Made by a program: the position numbers and the translations under genes
The notes under the pieces: model-generated
What the model was told of the DNA's origin: nothing
The model's input: the letters and a program-made list of their open reading frames with translations, nothing else
Database searches by the model: none
NCBI GenBank assembly: GCA_026119855.1
Contig: JAOWBW010000027.1
Location: 620,001-684,000, forward strand
Source: Campanula takesimana
Taxonomy: Eukaryota > Streptophyta > Magnoliopsida > Asterales > Campanulaceae
DNA: 64,000 nt
Reading direction: 5' to 3'
Shown here: in pieces, positions 37,096-50,900 of the stretch
Position numbering within the stretch: position 1 is the first letter of the stretch
Layout of the letters: each line of letters starts with the position of its first letter

Positions 37096-40000
37096 TCATA
37101 TGGACCCTTTTATAGGGGTTTTCTTGTCTCTATCAGTTAAGGATGATGTAACAAACATTAAATGCATGATAACTAAAGTTGTCTTTTGCATTTTAAGAAA
37201 TGTAACAAATTTTGTTGGATTCAACTTTATTTGGTGACAATTTTATTTCTAGTTGAGGTGATGGAATTTAATGGAGTCTATCAATGTAAGAAAAGGTATT
37301 GAAGAGTTATTAGCTTTTATAGAATTATAGTGAACTCAAAAGTTTTCCTTCTTGTAAAGGAAGTATTTTCATTCTTTAGATTTTTTGATCATCTTTCAAT
37401 ATGAATATGTTTAAGAAAAAGTAAATGTTGTGAGTATAAATAATAAAGTAAGAGAGAGAAAGTAATTTGGGAGTTTTGGTTGTGAGAATGACAAGTGGGT
37501 AGGGAGTTTTGGTGTTTCTTTGTTTAAGTATATTAGGACTACATCCGTCCTAAATATTTGGTATTCTAACAAGAATGCTTGAAAAGAAAGAACATAATAG
37601 CACTATAAATTGATACATACTAGCTTCATAAACTTTGAATAGCTATAAGATGCTTAAAAATATATGATATAGCACACATAAAAAACATTACGACCTTGTT
37701 AAATTTTTTTGGTTTGTGGTAAATAAAAACAAAACTAGTTAATTGATCTCATTTCGTAAAGTATTTCTAACATAGGGGATATAATCTTATCACATCCTTT
37801 CTTAATAAACTAATTAGAAATGAGATTCAAGGAATATGACCAATTTGCGTATAAAATTCTTGGGCCTATGAAATGAAAGAGGCTGATATACCCTTTACAA
37901 ACTGATCGTTGTTCATGGCATTTCATGAAATAATGCACCAGAGTTGCCAAAAATTCATTTCATGAGATGCCATGAACACGATCAATTTGTAGTGAATTGA
38001 TACACGCTTGGAACAATTTTTGCCATCACTTGGTTATGAAGTGTGTTGAAAACACTCTACAAAATGAGCATTATTCGTGGAATATCATCAAATGACGTTT
38101 CATTTTATGCAACGACATTTCAAGATATGCCACGAATACGATCACATTGCGGTGTTTTGCTATGCTGCAAAAAAAAAAAAAGAAAAGTGAGTTTGGGATT
38201 TGCGGCTTTCATATGGACCCTTTTATAGGGGTTTTCTTGTCTCTATCAGTTAAGGATGATGTAACAAACATTAAATGCATGATAACTAAAGTTGTCTTTT
38301 GCATTTTAAGAAATGTAACAAATTTTGTTGGATTCAACTTTATTTGGTGACAATTTTATTTCTAGTTGAGGTGATGGAATTTAATGGAGTCTATCAATGT
38401 AAGAAAAGGTATTGAAGAGTTATTAGCTTTGATAGAATTATAGTGAACTCAAAAGTTTTCCTTCTTGTAAAGGAAGTATTTTCATTCTTTAGATTTTTTG
38501 ATCATCTTTCAATATGAATATGTTTAAGAAAAAGTAAATGTTGTGAGTATAAATAATAAAGTAAGAGAGAGAAAGTAATTTGGGAGTTTTGGTTGTGAGA
38601 ATGACAAGTGGGTAGGGAGTTTTGGTGTTTCTTTGTTTAAGTATATTAGGACTACATCCGTCCTAAATATTTGGTATTCTAACAAGAATGCTTGAAAAGA
38701 AAGAACATAATAGCACTATAAATTGATACATGCTAGCTTCATAAACTTTGAATAGCTATAAGATGCTTAAAAAATATGATATTTGCACACATAAAAAACA
38801 TTACGACCTTGTTAATTTTTTTCGGTTTGTGGTAAATAAAAACAAAACTAATTAATTGATCTCATTTCGTAAAGTATTTCTAACAAAGGGGATATAATCT
38901 TATCACATCCTTTCTTAATAAACTAAATAGAAATGAGATTCCAAGGAATATGACCGATTTGTGTCTAAAATTCTTGGGCCTATGAAATGAAAGAGGCTGA
39001 TATACCCTTTACAAACTGAACGTTGTTCATGGCATTTCATGAAATAATGCACCAGAGTTGCCAAAAATTCATTTCATGAGATGCCATGAACACGATCAAT
39101 TTGTAGTGAATTGATACACGCTTGGAACAATTTTTGCCATCACTTGGTTATGAAGTGTGTTGAAAACACTCTACAAAATGAGCGTTATTCGTGGAATATC
39201 ATCAAATGACGTTTCATTTTATGCAACGACATTTCAAGATATGCCACGAATACGATCACATTGCGGTGTTTTGCTATGCTGCAAAAAAAAAAAGAAAAGT
39301 AAGTTTGGGATTTGCGGCTTTCATATGGACCCTTTTATAGGGGTTTTCTTGTCTCTATCAGTTAAGGATGATGTAACAAACATTAAATGCATGATAACTA
39401 AAGTTGTCTTTTGCATTTTAAGAAATGTAACAAATTTTGTTGGATTCAACTTTATTTGGTGACAATTTTATTTCTAGTTGAGGTGATGGAATTTAATGGA
39501 GTCTATCAATGTAAGAAAAGGTATTGAAGAGTTATTAGCTTTGATAGAATTATAGTGAACTCAAAAGTTTTCCTTCTTGTAAAGGAAGTATTTTCATTCT
39601 TTAGATTTTTTGATCATCTTTCAATATGAATATGTTTAAGAAAAAGTAAATGTTGTGAGTATAAATAATAAAGTAAGAGAGAGAAAGTAATTTGGGAGTT
39701 TTGGTTGTGAGAATGACAAGTGGGTAGGGAGTTTTGGTGTTTCTTTGTTTAAGTATATTAGGACTACATCCGTCCTAAATATTTGGTATTCTAACAAGAA
39801 TGCTTGAAAAGAAAGAACATAATAGCACTATAAATTGATACATGCTAGCTTCATAAACTTTGAATAGCTATAAGATGCTTAAAAATATATGATAAGCACA
39901 CATAAAAAACATTACGACCTTGTTAAATTTTTTTGGTTTGTGGTAAATAAAAACAAAACTAATTAATTGATCTCATTTCGTAAAGTATTTCTAACAAAGG

Positions 40001-43000
40001 GGATATAATCTTATCACATCCTTTCTTAATAAACTAATTAGAAATGAGATTCAAGGAACATGACCGATTTGCGTCTAAAATTCTTGGGCCTATGAAATGA
40101 AAGAGGCTGATATACCCTTTACAAACTGATCGTTGTTCATGGCATTTCATGAAATAATGCACCAGAGTTGCCAAAAATTCATTTCATGAGATGCCATGAA
40201 CACGATCAATTTGTAGTGAATTGATACACGCTTGGAACAATTTTTGCCATCACTTGGTTATGAAGTGTGTTGAAAACACTCTACAAAATGAGCATTATTC
40301 GTGGAATATCATCAAATGACGTTTCATTTTATGCAACGACATTTCAAGATATGCCACGAATACGATCACATTGCGGTGTTTTGCTATGCTGCAAAAAAAA
40401 AAAAGAAAAGTGAGTTTGGGATTTGCGGCTTTCATATGGACCCTTTTATAGGGGTTTTCTTGTCTCTATCAGTTAAGGATGATGTAACAAACATTAAATG
40501 CATGATAACTAAAGTTGTCTTTTGCATTTTAAGAAATGTAACAAATTTTGTTGGATTCAACTTTATTTGGTGACAATTTTATTTCTAGTTGAGGTGATGG
40601 AATTTAATGGAGTCTATCAATGTAAGAAAATGTATTGAAGAGTTATTAGCTTTTATAGAATTATAGTGAACTCAAAAGTTTTCCTTCTTGTAAAGGAAGT
40701 ATTTTCATTCTTTAGATTTTTTGATCATCTTTCACTATGAATATGTTTAAGAAAAAGTAAATGTTGTGAGTATAAATAATAAAGTAAGAGAGAGAAAGTA
40801 ATTTGGGAGTTTTGGTTGTGAGAATGACAAGTGGGTAGGGAGTTTTGGTGTTTCTTTGTTTAAGTATATTAGGACTACATCCGTCCTAAATATTTGGTAT
40901 TCTAACAAGAATGCTTGAAAAGAAAGAACATAATAGCACTATAAATTGATACATGCTAGCTTCATAAACTTTGAATAGCTATAAGATGCTTAAAAAATAT
41001 GATATTTGCACACATAAAAAACATTACGACCTTGTTAATTTTTTTCGGTTTGTGGTAAATAAAAACAAAACTAATTAATTGATCTCATTTCGTAAAGTAT
41101 TTCTAACAAAGGGGATATAATCTTATCACATCCTTTCTTAATAAACTAATTAGAAATGAGATTCAAGGAACATGACCGATTTGCGTCTAAAATTCTTGGG
41201 CCTATGAAATGAAAGAGGCTGATATACCCTTTACAAACTGATCGTTGTTCATGGCATTTCATGAAATAATGCACCAGAGTTGCCAAAAATTCATTTCATG
41301 AGATGCCATGAACACGATCAATTTGTAGTGAATTGATACACGCTTGGAACAATTTTTGCCATCATTTGGTTATGAAGTGTGTTGAAAACACTCTACAAAA
41401 TGAGCGTTATTCGTGGAATATCATCAAATGACGTTTCATTTTATGCAACGACATTTCAAGATATGCCACGAATACGATCACATTGCGGTGTTTTGCTATG
41501 CTGCAAAAAAAAAAAAGAAAAGTGAGTTTGGGATTTGCGGCTTTCATATGGACCCTTTTATAGGGGTTTTCTTGTCTCTATCAGTTAAGGATGATGTAAC
41601 AAACATTAAATGCATGATAACTAAAGTTGTCTTTTGCATTTTAAGAAATGTAACAAATTTTGTTGGATTCAACTTTATTTGGTGACAATTTTATTTCTAG
41701 TTGAGGTGATGGAATTTAATGGAGTCTATCAATGTAAGAAAAGGTATTGAAGAGTTATTAGCTTTGATAGAATTATAGTGAACTCAAAAGTTTTCCTTCT
41801 TGTAAAGGAAGTATTTTCATTCTTTAGATTTTTTGATCATCTTTCAATATGAATATGTTTAAGAAAAAGTAAATGTTGTGAGTATAAATAATAAAGTAAG
41901 AGAGAGAAAGTAATTTGGGAGTTTTGGTTGTGAGAATGACAAGTGGGTAGGGAGTTTTGGTGTTTCTTTGTTTAAGTATATTAGGACTACATCCGTCCTA
42001 AATATTTGGTATTCTAACAAGAATGCTTGAAAAGAAAGAACATAATAGCACTATAAATTGATACATGCTAGCTTCATAAACTTTGAATAGCTATAAGATG
42101 CTTAAAAATATATGATATTAGCACACATAAAAAACATTACGACCTTGTTAATTTTTTTGGTTTGTGGTAAATAAAAACAAAACTAATTAATTGATCTCAT
42201 TTCGTAAAGTATTTCTAACAAAGGGGATATAATCTTATCACATCCTTTCTTAATAAACTAATTAGAAATGAGATTCAAGGAACATGACCGATTTGCGTCT
42301 AAAATTCTTGGGCCTATGAAATGAAAGAGGCTGATATACCCTTTACAAACTGATCGTTGTTCATGGCATTTCATGAAATAATGCACCAGAGTTGCCAAAA
42401 ATTCATTTCATGAGATGCCATGAACACGATCAATTTGTAGTGAATTGATACACGCTTGGAACAATTTTTGCCATCATTTGGTTATGAAGTGTGTTGAAAA
42501 CACTCTACAAAATGAGCATTATTCGTGGAATATCATCAAATGACGTTTCATTTTATGCAACGACATTTCAAGATATGCCACGAATACGATCACATTGCGG
42601 TGTTTTGCTATGCTGCAAAAAAAAAAAAGAAAAGTGAGTTTGGGGATTTGCGGCTTTCATATGGACCCTTTTATAGGGGTTTTCTTGTCTCTATCAGTTA
42701 AGGATGATGTAACAAACATTAAATGCATGATAACTAAAGTTGTCTTTTGCATTTTAAGAAATGTAACAAATTTTGTTGGATTCAACTTTATTTGGTGACA
42801 ATTTTATTTCTAGTTGAGGTGATGGAATTTAATGGAGTCTATCAATGTAAGAAAAGGTATTGAAGAGTTATTAGCTTTGATAGAATTATAGTGAACTCAA
42901 AAGTTTTCCTTCTTGTAAAGGAAGTATTTTCATTCTTTAGATTTTTTGATCATCTTTCAATATGAATATGTTTAAGAAAAAGTAAATGTTGTGAGTATAA

Positions 43001-44589
43001 ATAATAAAGTAAGAGAGAGAAAGTAATTTGGGAGTTTTGGTTGTGAGAATGACAAGTGGGTAGGGAGTTTTGGTGTTTCTTTGTTTAAGTATATTAGGAC
43101 TACATCCGTCCTAAATATTTGGTATTCTAACAAGAATGCTTGAAAAGAAAGAACATAATAGCACTATAAATTGATACATGCTAGCTTCATAAACTTTGAA
43201 TAGCTATAAGATGCTTAAAAATATATGATATAAGCACACATAAAAAACATTACGACCTTGTTAATTTTTTTTGGTTTGTGGTAAATAAAAACAAAACTAA
43301 TTAATTGATCTCATTTCGTAAAGTATTTCTAACAAGGGGATATAATCTTATCACATCCTTTCTTAATAAACTAATTAGAAATGAGATTCAAGGAACATGA
43401 CCGATTTGCGTCTAAAATTCTTAGGCCTATGAAATGAAAGAGGTTGATATACCCTTTACAAACTGATCGTTGTTCATGGCATTTCATGAAATAATGCACC
43501 AGAGTTGCCAAAAATTCATTTCATGAGATGCCATGAACACGATCAATTTGTAGTGAATTGATACACGCTTGGAACAATTTTTGCCATCATTTGGTTATGA
43601 AGTGTGTTGAAAACACTCTACAAAATGAGCATTATTCGTGGAATATCATCAAATGACGTTTCATTTTATGCAACGACATTTCAAGATATGCCACGAATAC
43701 GATCACATTGCGGTGTTTTGCTATGCTGCAAAAAAAAAAAGAAAAGTGAGTTTGGGGGATTTGCGGCTTTCATATGGACCCTTTTATAGGGGTTTTCTTG
43801 TCTCTATCAGTTAAGGATGATGTAACAAACATTAAATGCATGATAACTAAAGTTGTCTTTTGCATTTTAAGAAATGTAACAAATTTTGTTGGATTCAACT
43901 TTATTTGGTGACAATTTTATTTCTAGTTGAGGTGATGGAATTTAATGGAGTCTATCAATGTAAGAAAAGGTATTGAAGAGTTATTAGCTTTGATAGAATT
44001 ATAGTGAACTCAAAAGTTTTCCTTCTTGTAAAGGAAGTATTTTCATTCTTTAGATTTTTTGATCATCTTTCAATATGAATATGTTTAAGAAAAAGTAAAT
44101 GTTGTGAGTATAAATAATAAAGTAAGAGAGAGAAAGTAATTTGGGAGTTTTGGTTGTGAGAATGACAAGTGGGTAGGGAGTTTTGGTGTTTCTTTGTTTA
44201 AGTATATTAGGACTACATCCGTCCTAAATATTTGGTATTCTAACAAGAATGCTTGAAAAGAAAGAACATAATAGCACTATAAATTGATACATGCTAGCTT
44301 CATAAACTTTGAATAGCTATAAGATGCTTAAAAATATATGATATAAGCACACATAAAAAACATTACGACCTTGTTAATTTTTTTGGTTTGTGGTAAATAA
44401 AAACAAAACTAATTAATTGATCTCATTTCGTAAAGTATTTCTAACAAAGGGGATATAATCTTATCACATCCTTTCTTAATAAACTAATTAGAAATGAGAT
44501 TCAAGGAACATGACCGATTTGCGTCTAAAATTCTTGGGCCTATGAAATGAAAGAGGCTGATATACCCTTTACAAACTGATCGTTGTTCA

Positions 44590-44910
44590 TGGCATTCCAT
44601 GAAATAATGCACCAGAGTTGCCAAAAATTCATTTCATGATATGCCATGAACACGATCAATTTGTAGTGAATTGATACACGGTTGGAACAATTTTTGCCAT
44701 CATTTGGTTATGAAGTGTGTTGAAAACACTCTACAAAATGAGCGTTATTCGTGGAATATCATCAAATGACGTTTCATTTTATGCAACGACATTTCAAGAT
44801 ATGCCACGAATACGATCACATTGCGGTGTATTGCTATGCTGCAAAAAACAAAAAAAAGTGAGTTTGGGGGATTTTCGGCTTTCATATGGACCCTTATATC
44901 GGGGTTTTCT
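44590..44910 (+). repeat. Divergent satellite unit segment
   Basis: Several private changes cluster here: GGCATTCCATG, CATGATATGCC, CACGGTTGG, GGTGTATTGC, an A tract interrupted by C, GATTTTCGGC and CTTATATCGGGG. Its neighbours on both sides lack them. Confidence 0.7.
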
Positions 44911-47900
44911 TGTCTCTATCAGTTAAGGATGATGTAACAAACATTAAATGCATGATAACTAAAGTTGTCTTTTGCATTTTAAGAAATGTAACAAATTTTG
45001 TTGGATTCAACTTTATTTGGTGACAATTTTATTTCTAGTTGAGGTGATGGAATTTAATGGAGTCTATCAATGTAAGAAAATGTATTGAAGAGTTATTAGC
45101 TTTTATAGAATTATAGTGAACTCAAAAGTTTTCCTTCTTGTAAAGGAAGTATTTTCATTCTTTAGATTTTTTGATCATCTTTCAATATGAATATGTTTAA
45201 GAAAAAGTAAATGTTGTGAGTATAAATAATAAAGTAAGAGAGAGAAAGTAATTTGGGAGTTTTGGTTGTGAGAATGACAAGTGGGTAGGGAGTTTTGGTG
45301 TTTCTTTGTTTAAGTATATTAGGACTACATCCGTCCTAAATATTTGGTATTCTAACAAGAATGCTTGAAAAGAAAGAACATAATAGCACTATAAATTGAT
45401 ACATGCTAGCTTCATAAACTTTGAATAGCTATAAGATGCTTAAAAATATATGATATAAGCACACATAAAAAACATTACGACCTTGTTAAATTTTTTTGGT
45501 TTGTGGTAAATAAAAACAAAACTAATTAATTGATCTCATTTCGTAAAGTATTTCTAACATAGGGGATATAATCTTATCACATCCTTTCTTAATAAACTAA
45601 TTAGAAATGAGATTCAAGGAACATGACCGATTTGCGTCTAAAATTCTTGGGCCTATGAAATGAAAGAGGCTGATATACCCTTTACAAACTGATCGTTGTT
45701 CATGGCATTTCATGAAATAATGCACCAGAGTTGCCAAAAATTCATTTCATGAGATGCCATGAACACGATCAATTTGTAGTGAATTGATACACGCTTGGAA
45801 CAATTTTTGCCATCATTTGGTTATGAAATGTGTTGAAAACACTCTACAAAATGAGCATTATTCGTGGAATATCATCAAGTGACGTTTCATTTTATGCAAC
45901 GACATTTCAAGATATGCCACGAATACGATCACATTGCGGTGTTTTGCTATGCTGCAAAAAAAAAAAAAGAAAAGTGAGTTTGGGGGATTTGCGGCTTTCA
46001 TATGGACCCTTTTATAGGGGTTTTCTTGTCTCTATCAGTTAAGGATGATGTAACAAACATTAAATGCATGATAACTAAAGTTGTCTTTTGCATTTTAAGA
46101 AATGTAACAAATTTTGTTGGATTCAACTTTATTTGGTGACAATTTTATTTCTAGTTGAGGTGATGGAATTTAATGGAGTCTATCAATGTAAGAAAAGGTA
46201 TTGAAGAGTTATTAGCTTTGATAGAATTATAGTGAACTCAAAAGTTTTCCTTCTTGTAAAGGAAGTATTTTCATTCTTTAGATTTTTTGATCATCTTTCA
46301 ATATGAATATGTTTAAGAAAAAGTAAATGTTGTGAGTATAAATAATAAAGTAAGAGAGAGAAAGTAATTTGGGAGTTTTGGTTGTGAGAATGACAAGTGG
46401 GTAGGGAGTTTTGGTGTTTCTTTGTTTAAGTATATTAGGACTACATCCGTCCTAAATATTTGGTATTCTAACAAGAATGCTTGAAAAGAAAGAACATAAT
46501 AGCACTATAAATTGATACATGCTAGCTTCATAAACTTTGAATAGCTATAAGATGCTTAAAAATATATGATATTAGCACACATAAAAAACATTACGACCTT
46601 GTTAAATTTTTTCGGTTTGTGGTAAATAAAAACAAAACTAATTAATTGATCTCATTTCGTAAAGTATTTCTAACATAGGGGATATAATCTTATCACATCC
46701 TTTCTTAATAAACTAATTAGAAATGAGATTCAAGGAACATGACCGATTTGCGTCTAAAATTCTTGGGCCTATGAAATGAAAGAGGCTGATATACCCTTTA
46801 CAAACTGATCGTTGTTCATGGCATTTCATGAAATAATGCACCAGAGTTGCCAAAAATTCATTTCATGAGATGCCATGAACACGATCAATTTGTAGTGAAT
46901 TGATACACGCTTGGAACAATTTTTGCCATCATTTGGTTATGAAGTGTGTTGAAAACACTCTACAAAATGAGCATTATTCGTGGAATATCATCAAATGACG
47001 TTTCATTTTATGCAACGACATTTCAAGATATGCCACGAATACGATCACATTGCGGTGTTTTGCTATGCTGCAAAAAAAAAAAAAAGTGAATTTGGGGGAT
47101 TTGCGGCTTTCATATGGACCCTTTTATAGGGGTTTTCTTGTCTCTATCAGTTAAGGATGATGTAACAAACATTAAATGCATGATAACTAAAGTTGTCTTT
47201 TGCATTTTAAGAAATGTAACAAATTTTGTTGGATTCAACTTTATTTGGTGACAATTTTATTTCTAGTTGAGGTGATGGAATTTAATGGAGTCTATCAATG
47301 TAAGAAAAGGTATTGAAGAGTTATTAGCTTTGATAGAATTATAGTGAACTCAAAAGTTTTCCTTCTTGTAAAGGAAGTATTTTCATTCTTTAGATTTTTT
47401 GATCATCTTTCAATATGAATATGTTTAAGAAAAAGTAAATGTTGTGAGTATAAATAATAAAGTAAGAGAGAGAAAGTAATTTGGGAGTTTTGGTTGTGAG
47501 AATGACAAGTGGGTAGGGAGTTTTGGTGTTTCTTTGTTTAAGTATATTAGGACTACATCCGTCCTAAATATTTGGTATTCTAACAAGAATGCTTGAAAAG
47601 AAAGAACATAATAGCACTATAAATTGATACATGCTAGCTTCATAAACTTTGAATAGCTATAAGATGCTTAAAAATATATGATATAAGCACACATAAAAAA
47701 CATTACGACCTTGTTAAATTTTTTTGGTTTGTGGTAAATAAAAACAAAACTAATTAATTGATCTCATTTCGTAAAGTATTTCTAACATAGGGGATATAAT
47801 CTTATCACATCCTTTCTTAATAAACTAATTAGAAATGAGATTCAAGGAACATGACCGATTTGCGTCTAAAATTCTTGGGCCTATGAAATGAAAGAGGCTG

Positions 47901-50900
47901 ATATACCCTTTACAAACTGATCGTTGTTCATGGCATTTCATGAAATAATGCACCAGAGTTGCCAAAAATTCATTTCATGAGATGCCATGAACACGATCAA
48001 TTTGTAGTGAATTGATACACGCTTGGAACAATTTTTGCCATCATTTGGTTATGAAGTGTGTTGAAAACACTCTACAAAATGAGCATTATTCGTGGAATAT
48101 CATCAAATGACGTTTCATTTTATGCAACGACATTTCAAGATATGCCACGAATACGATCACATTGCGGTGTTTTGCTATGCTGCAAAAAAAAAAAAAGAAA
48201 AGTGATTTGGGGGATTTGCGGCTTTCATATGGACCCTTTTATAGGGGTTTTCTTGTCTCTATCAGTTAAGGATGATGTAACAAACATTAAATGCATGATA
48301 ACTAAAGTTGTCTTTTTCATTTTAAGAAATGTAACAAATTTTGATGGATTCAACTTTATTTGGTGACAATTTTATTTCTAGTTGAGGTGATGGAATTTAA
48401 TGGAGTCTATCAATGTAAGAAAAGGTATTGAAGAGTTATTAGCTTTGATAGAATTATAGTGAACTCAAAAGTTTTCCTTCTTGTAAAGGAAGTATTTTCA
48501 TTCTTTAGATTTTTTGATCATCTTTCAATATGAATATGTTTAAGAAAAAGTAAATGTTGTGAGTATAAATAATAAAGTAAGAGAGAGAAAGTAATTTGGG
48601 AGTTTTGGTTGTGAGAATGACAAGTGGGTAGGGAGTTTTGGTGTTTCTTTGTTTAAGTATATTAGGACTACATCCGTCCTAAATATTTGGTATTCTAACA
48701 AGAATGCTTGAAAAGAAAGAACATAATAGCACTATAAATTGATACATGCTAGCTTCATAAACTTTGAATAGCTATAAGATGCTTAAAAATATATGATATT
48801 AGCACACATAAAAAACATTACGACCTTGTTAAATTTTTTTCGGTTTGTGGTAAATAAAAACAAAACTAATTAATTGATCTCATTTCGTAAAGTATTTCTA
48901 ACAAAGGGGATATAATCTTATCACATCCTTTCTTAATAAACTAATTAGAAATGAGATTCAAGGAACATGACCGATTTGCGTCTAAAATTCTTGGGCCTAT
49001 GAAATGAAAGAGGCTGATATACCCTTTACAAACTGACCGTTGTTCATGGCATTTCATGAAATAATGCACCAGAGTTGCCAAAAATTCATTTCATGAGATG
49101 CCATGAACACGATCAATTTGTAGTGAATTGATACACGCTTGGAACAATTTTTGCCATCATTTGGTTATGAAGTGTGTTGAAAACACTCTACAAAATGAGC
49201 ATTATTCGTGGAATATCATCAAATGACGTTTCATTTTATGCAACGACATTTCAAGATATGCCACGAATACGATCACATTGCGGTGTTTTGCTATGCTGCA
49301 AAAAAAAAAAAAAGTGAGTTTGGGGGATTTGCGGCTTTCATATGGACCCTTTTATAGGGGTTTTCTTGTCTCTATCAGTTAAGGATGATGTAACAAACAT
49401 TAAATGCATGATAACTAAAGTTGTCTTTTGCATTTTAAGAAATGTAACAAATTTTGATGGATTCAACTTTATTTGGTGACAATTTTATTTCTAGTTGAGG
49501 TGATGGAATTTAATGGAGTCTATCAATGTAAGAAAAGGTATTGAAGAGTTATTAGCTTTGATAGAATTATAGTGAACTCAAAAGTTTTCCTTCTTGTAAA
49601 GGAAGTATTTTCATTCTTTAGATTTTTTGATCATCTTTCAATATGAATATGTTTAAGAAAAAGTAAATGTTGTGAGTATAAATAATAAAGTAAGAGAGAG
49701 AAAGTAATTTGGGAGTTTTGGTTGTGAGAATGACAAGTGGGTAGGGAGTTTTGGTGTTTCTTTGTTTAAGTATATTAGGACTACATCCGTCCTAAATATT
49801 TGGTATTCTAACAAGAATGCTTGAAAAGAAAGAACATAATAGCACTATAAATTGATACATGCTAGCTTCATAAACTTTGAATAGCTATAAGATGCTTAAA
49901 AATATATGATATTAGCACACATAAAAAACATTACGACCTTGTTAAATTTTTTTGGTTTGTGGTAAATAAAAACAAAACTAATTAATTGATCTCATTTCGT
50001 AAAGTATTTCTAACATAGGGGATATAATCTTATCACATCCTTTCTTAATAAACTAATTAGAAATGAGATTCAAGGAACATGACCGATTTGCGTCTAAAAT
50101 TCTTGGGCCTATGAAATGAAAGAGGCTGATATACCCTTTACAAACTGACCGTTGTTCATGGCATTTCATGAAATAATGCACCAGAGTTGCCAAAAATTCA
50201 TTTCATGAGATGCCATGAACACGATCAATTTGTAGTGAATTGATACACGCTTGGAACAATTTTTGCCATCATTTGGTTATGAAGTGTGTTGAAAACACTC
50301 TATAAAATGAGCATTATTCGTGGAATATCATCAAATGACGTTTCATTTTATGCAACGACATTTCAAGATATGCCACGAATACGATCACATTGCGGTGTTT
50401 TGCTATGCTGCAAAAAAAAAAAAAGAAAAGTGAGTTTGGGGGATTTGCGGCTTTCATATGGACCCTTTTATAGGGGTTTTCTTGTCTCTATCAGTTAAGG
50501 ATGATGTAACAAACATTAAATGCATGATAACTAAAGTTGTCTTTTGCATTTTAAGAAATGTAACAAATTTTGATGGATTCAACTTTATTTGGTGACAATT
50601 TTATTTCTAGTTGAGGTGATGGAATTTAATGGAGTCTATCAATGTAAGAAAAGGTATTGAAGAGTTATTAGCTTTGATAGAATTATAGTGAACTCAAAAG
50701 TTTTCCTTCTTGTAAAGGAAGTATTTTCATTCTTTAGATTTTTTGATCATCTTTCAATATGAATATGTTTAAGAAAAAGTAAATGTTGTGAGTATAAATA
50801 ATAAAGTAAGAGAGAGAAAGTAATTTGGGAGTTTTGGTTGTGAGAATGACAAGTGGGTAGGGAGTTTTGGTGTTTCTTTGTTTAAGTATATTAGGACTAC

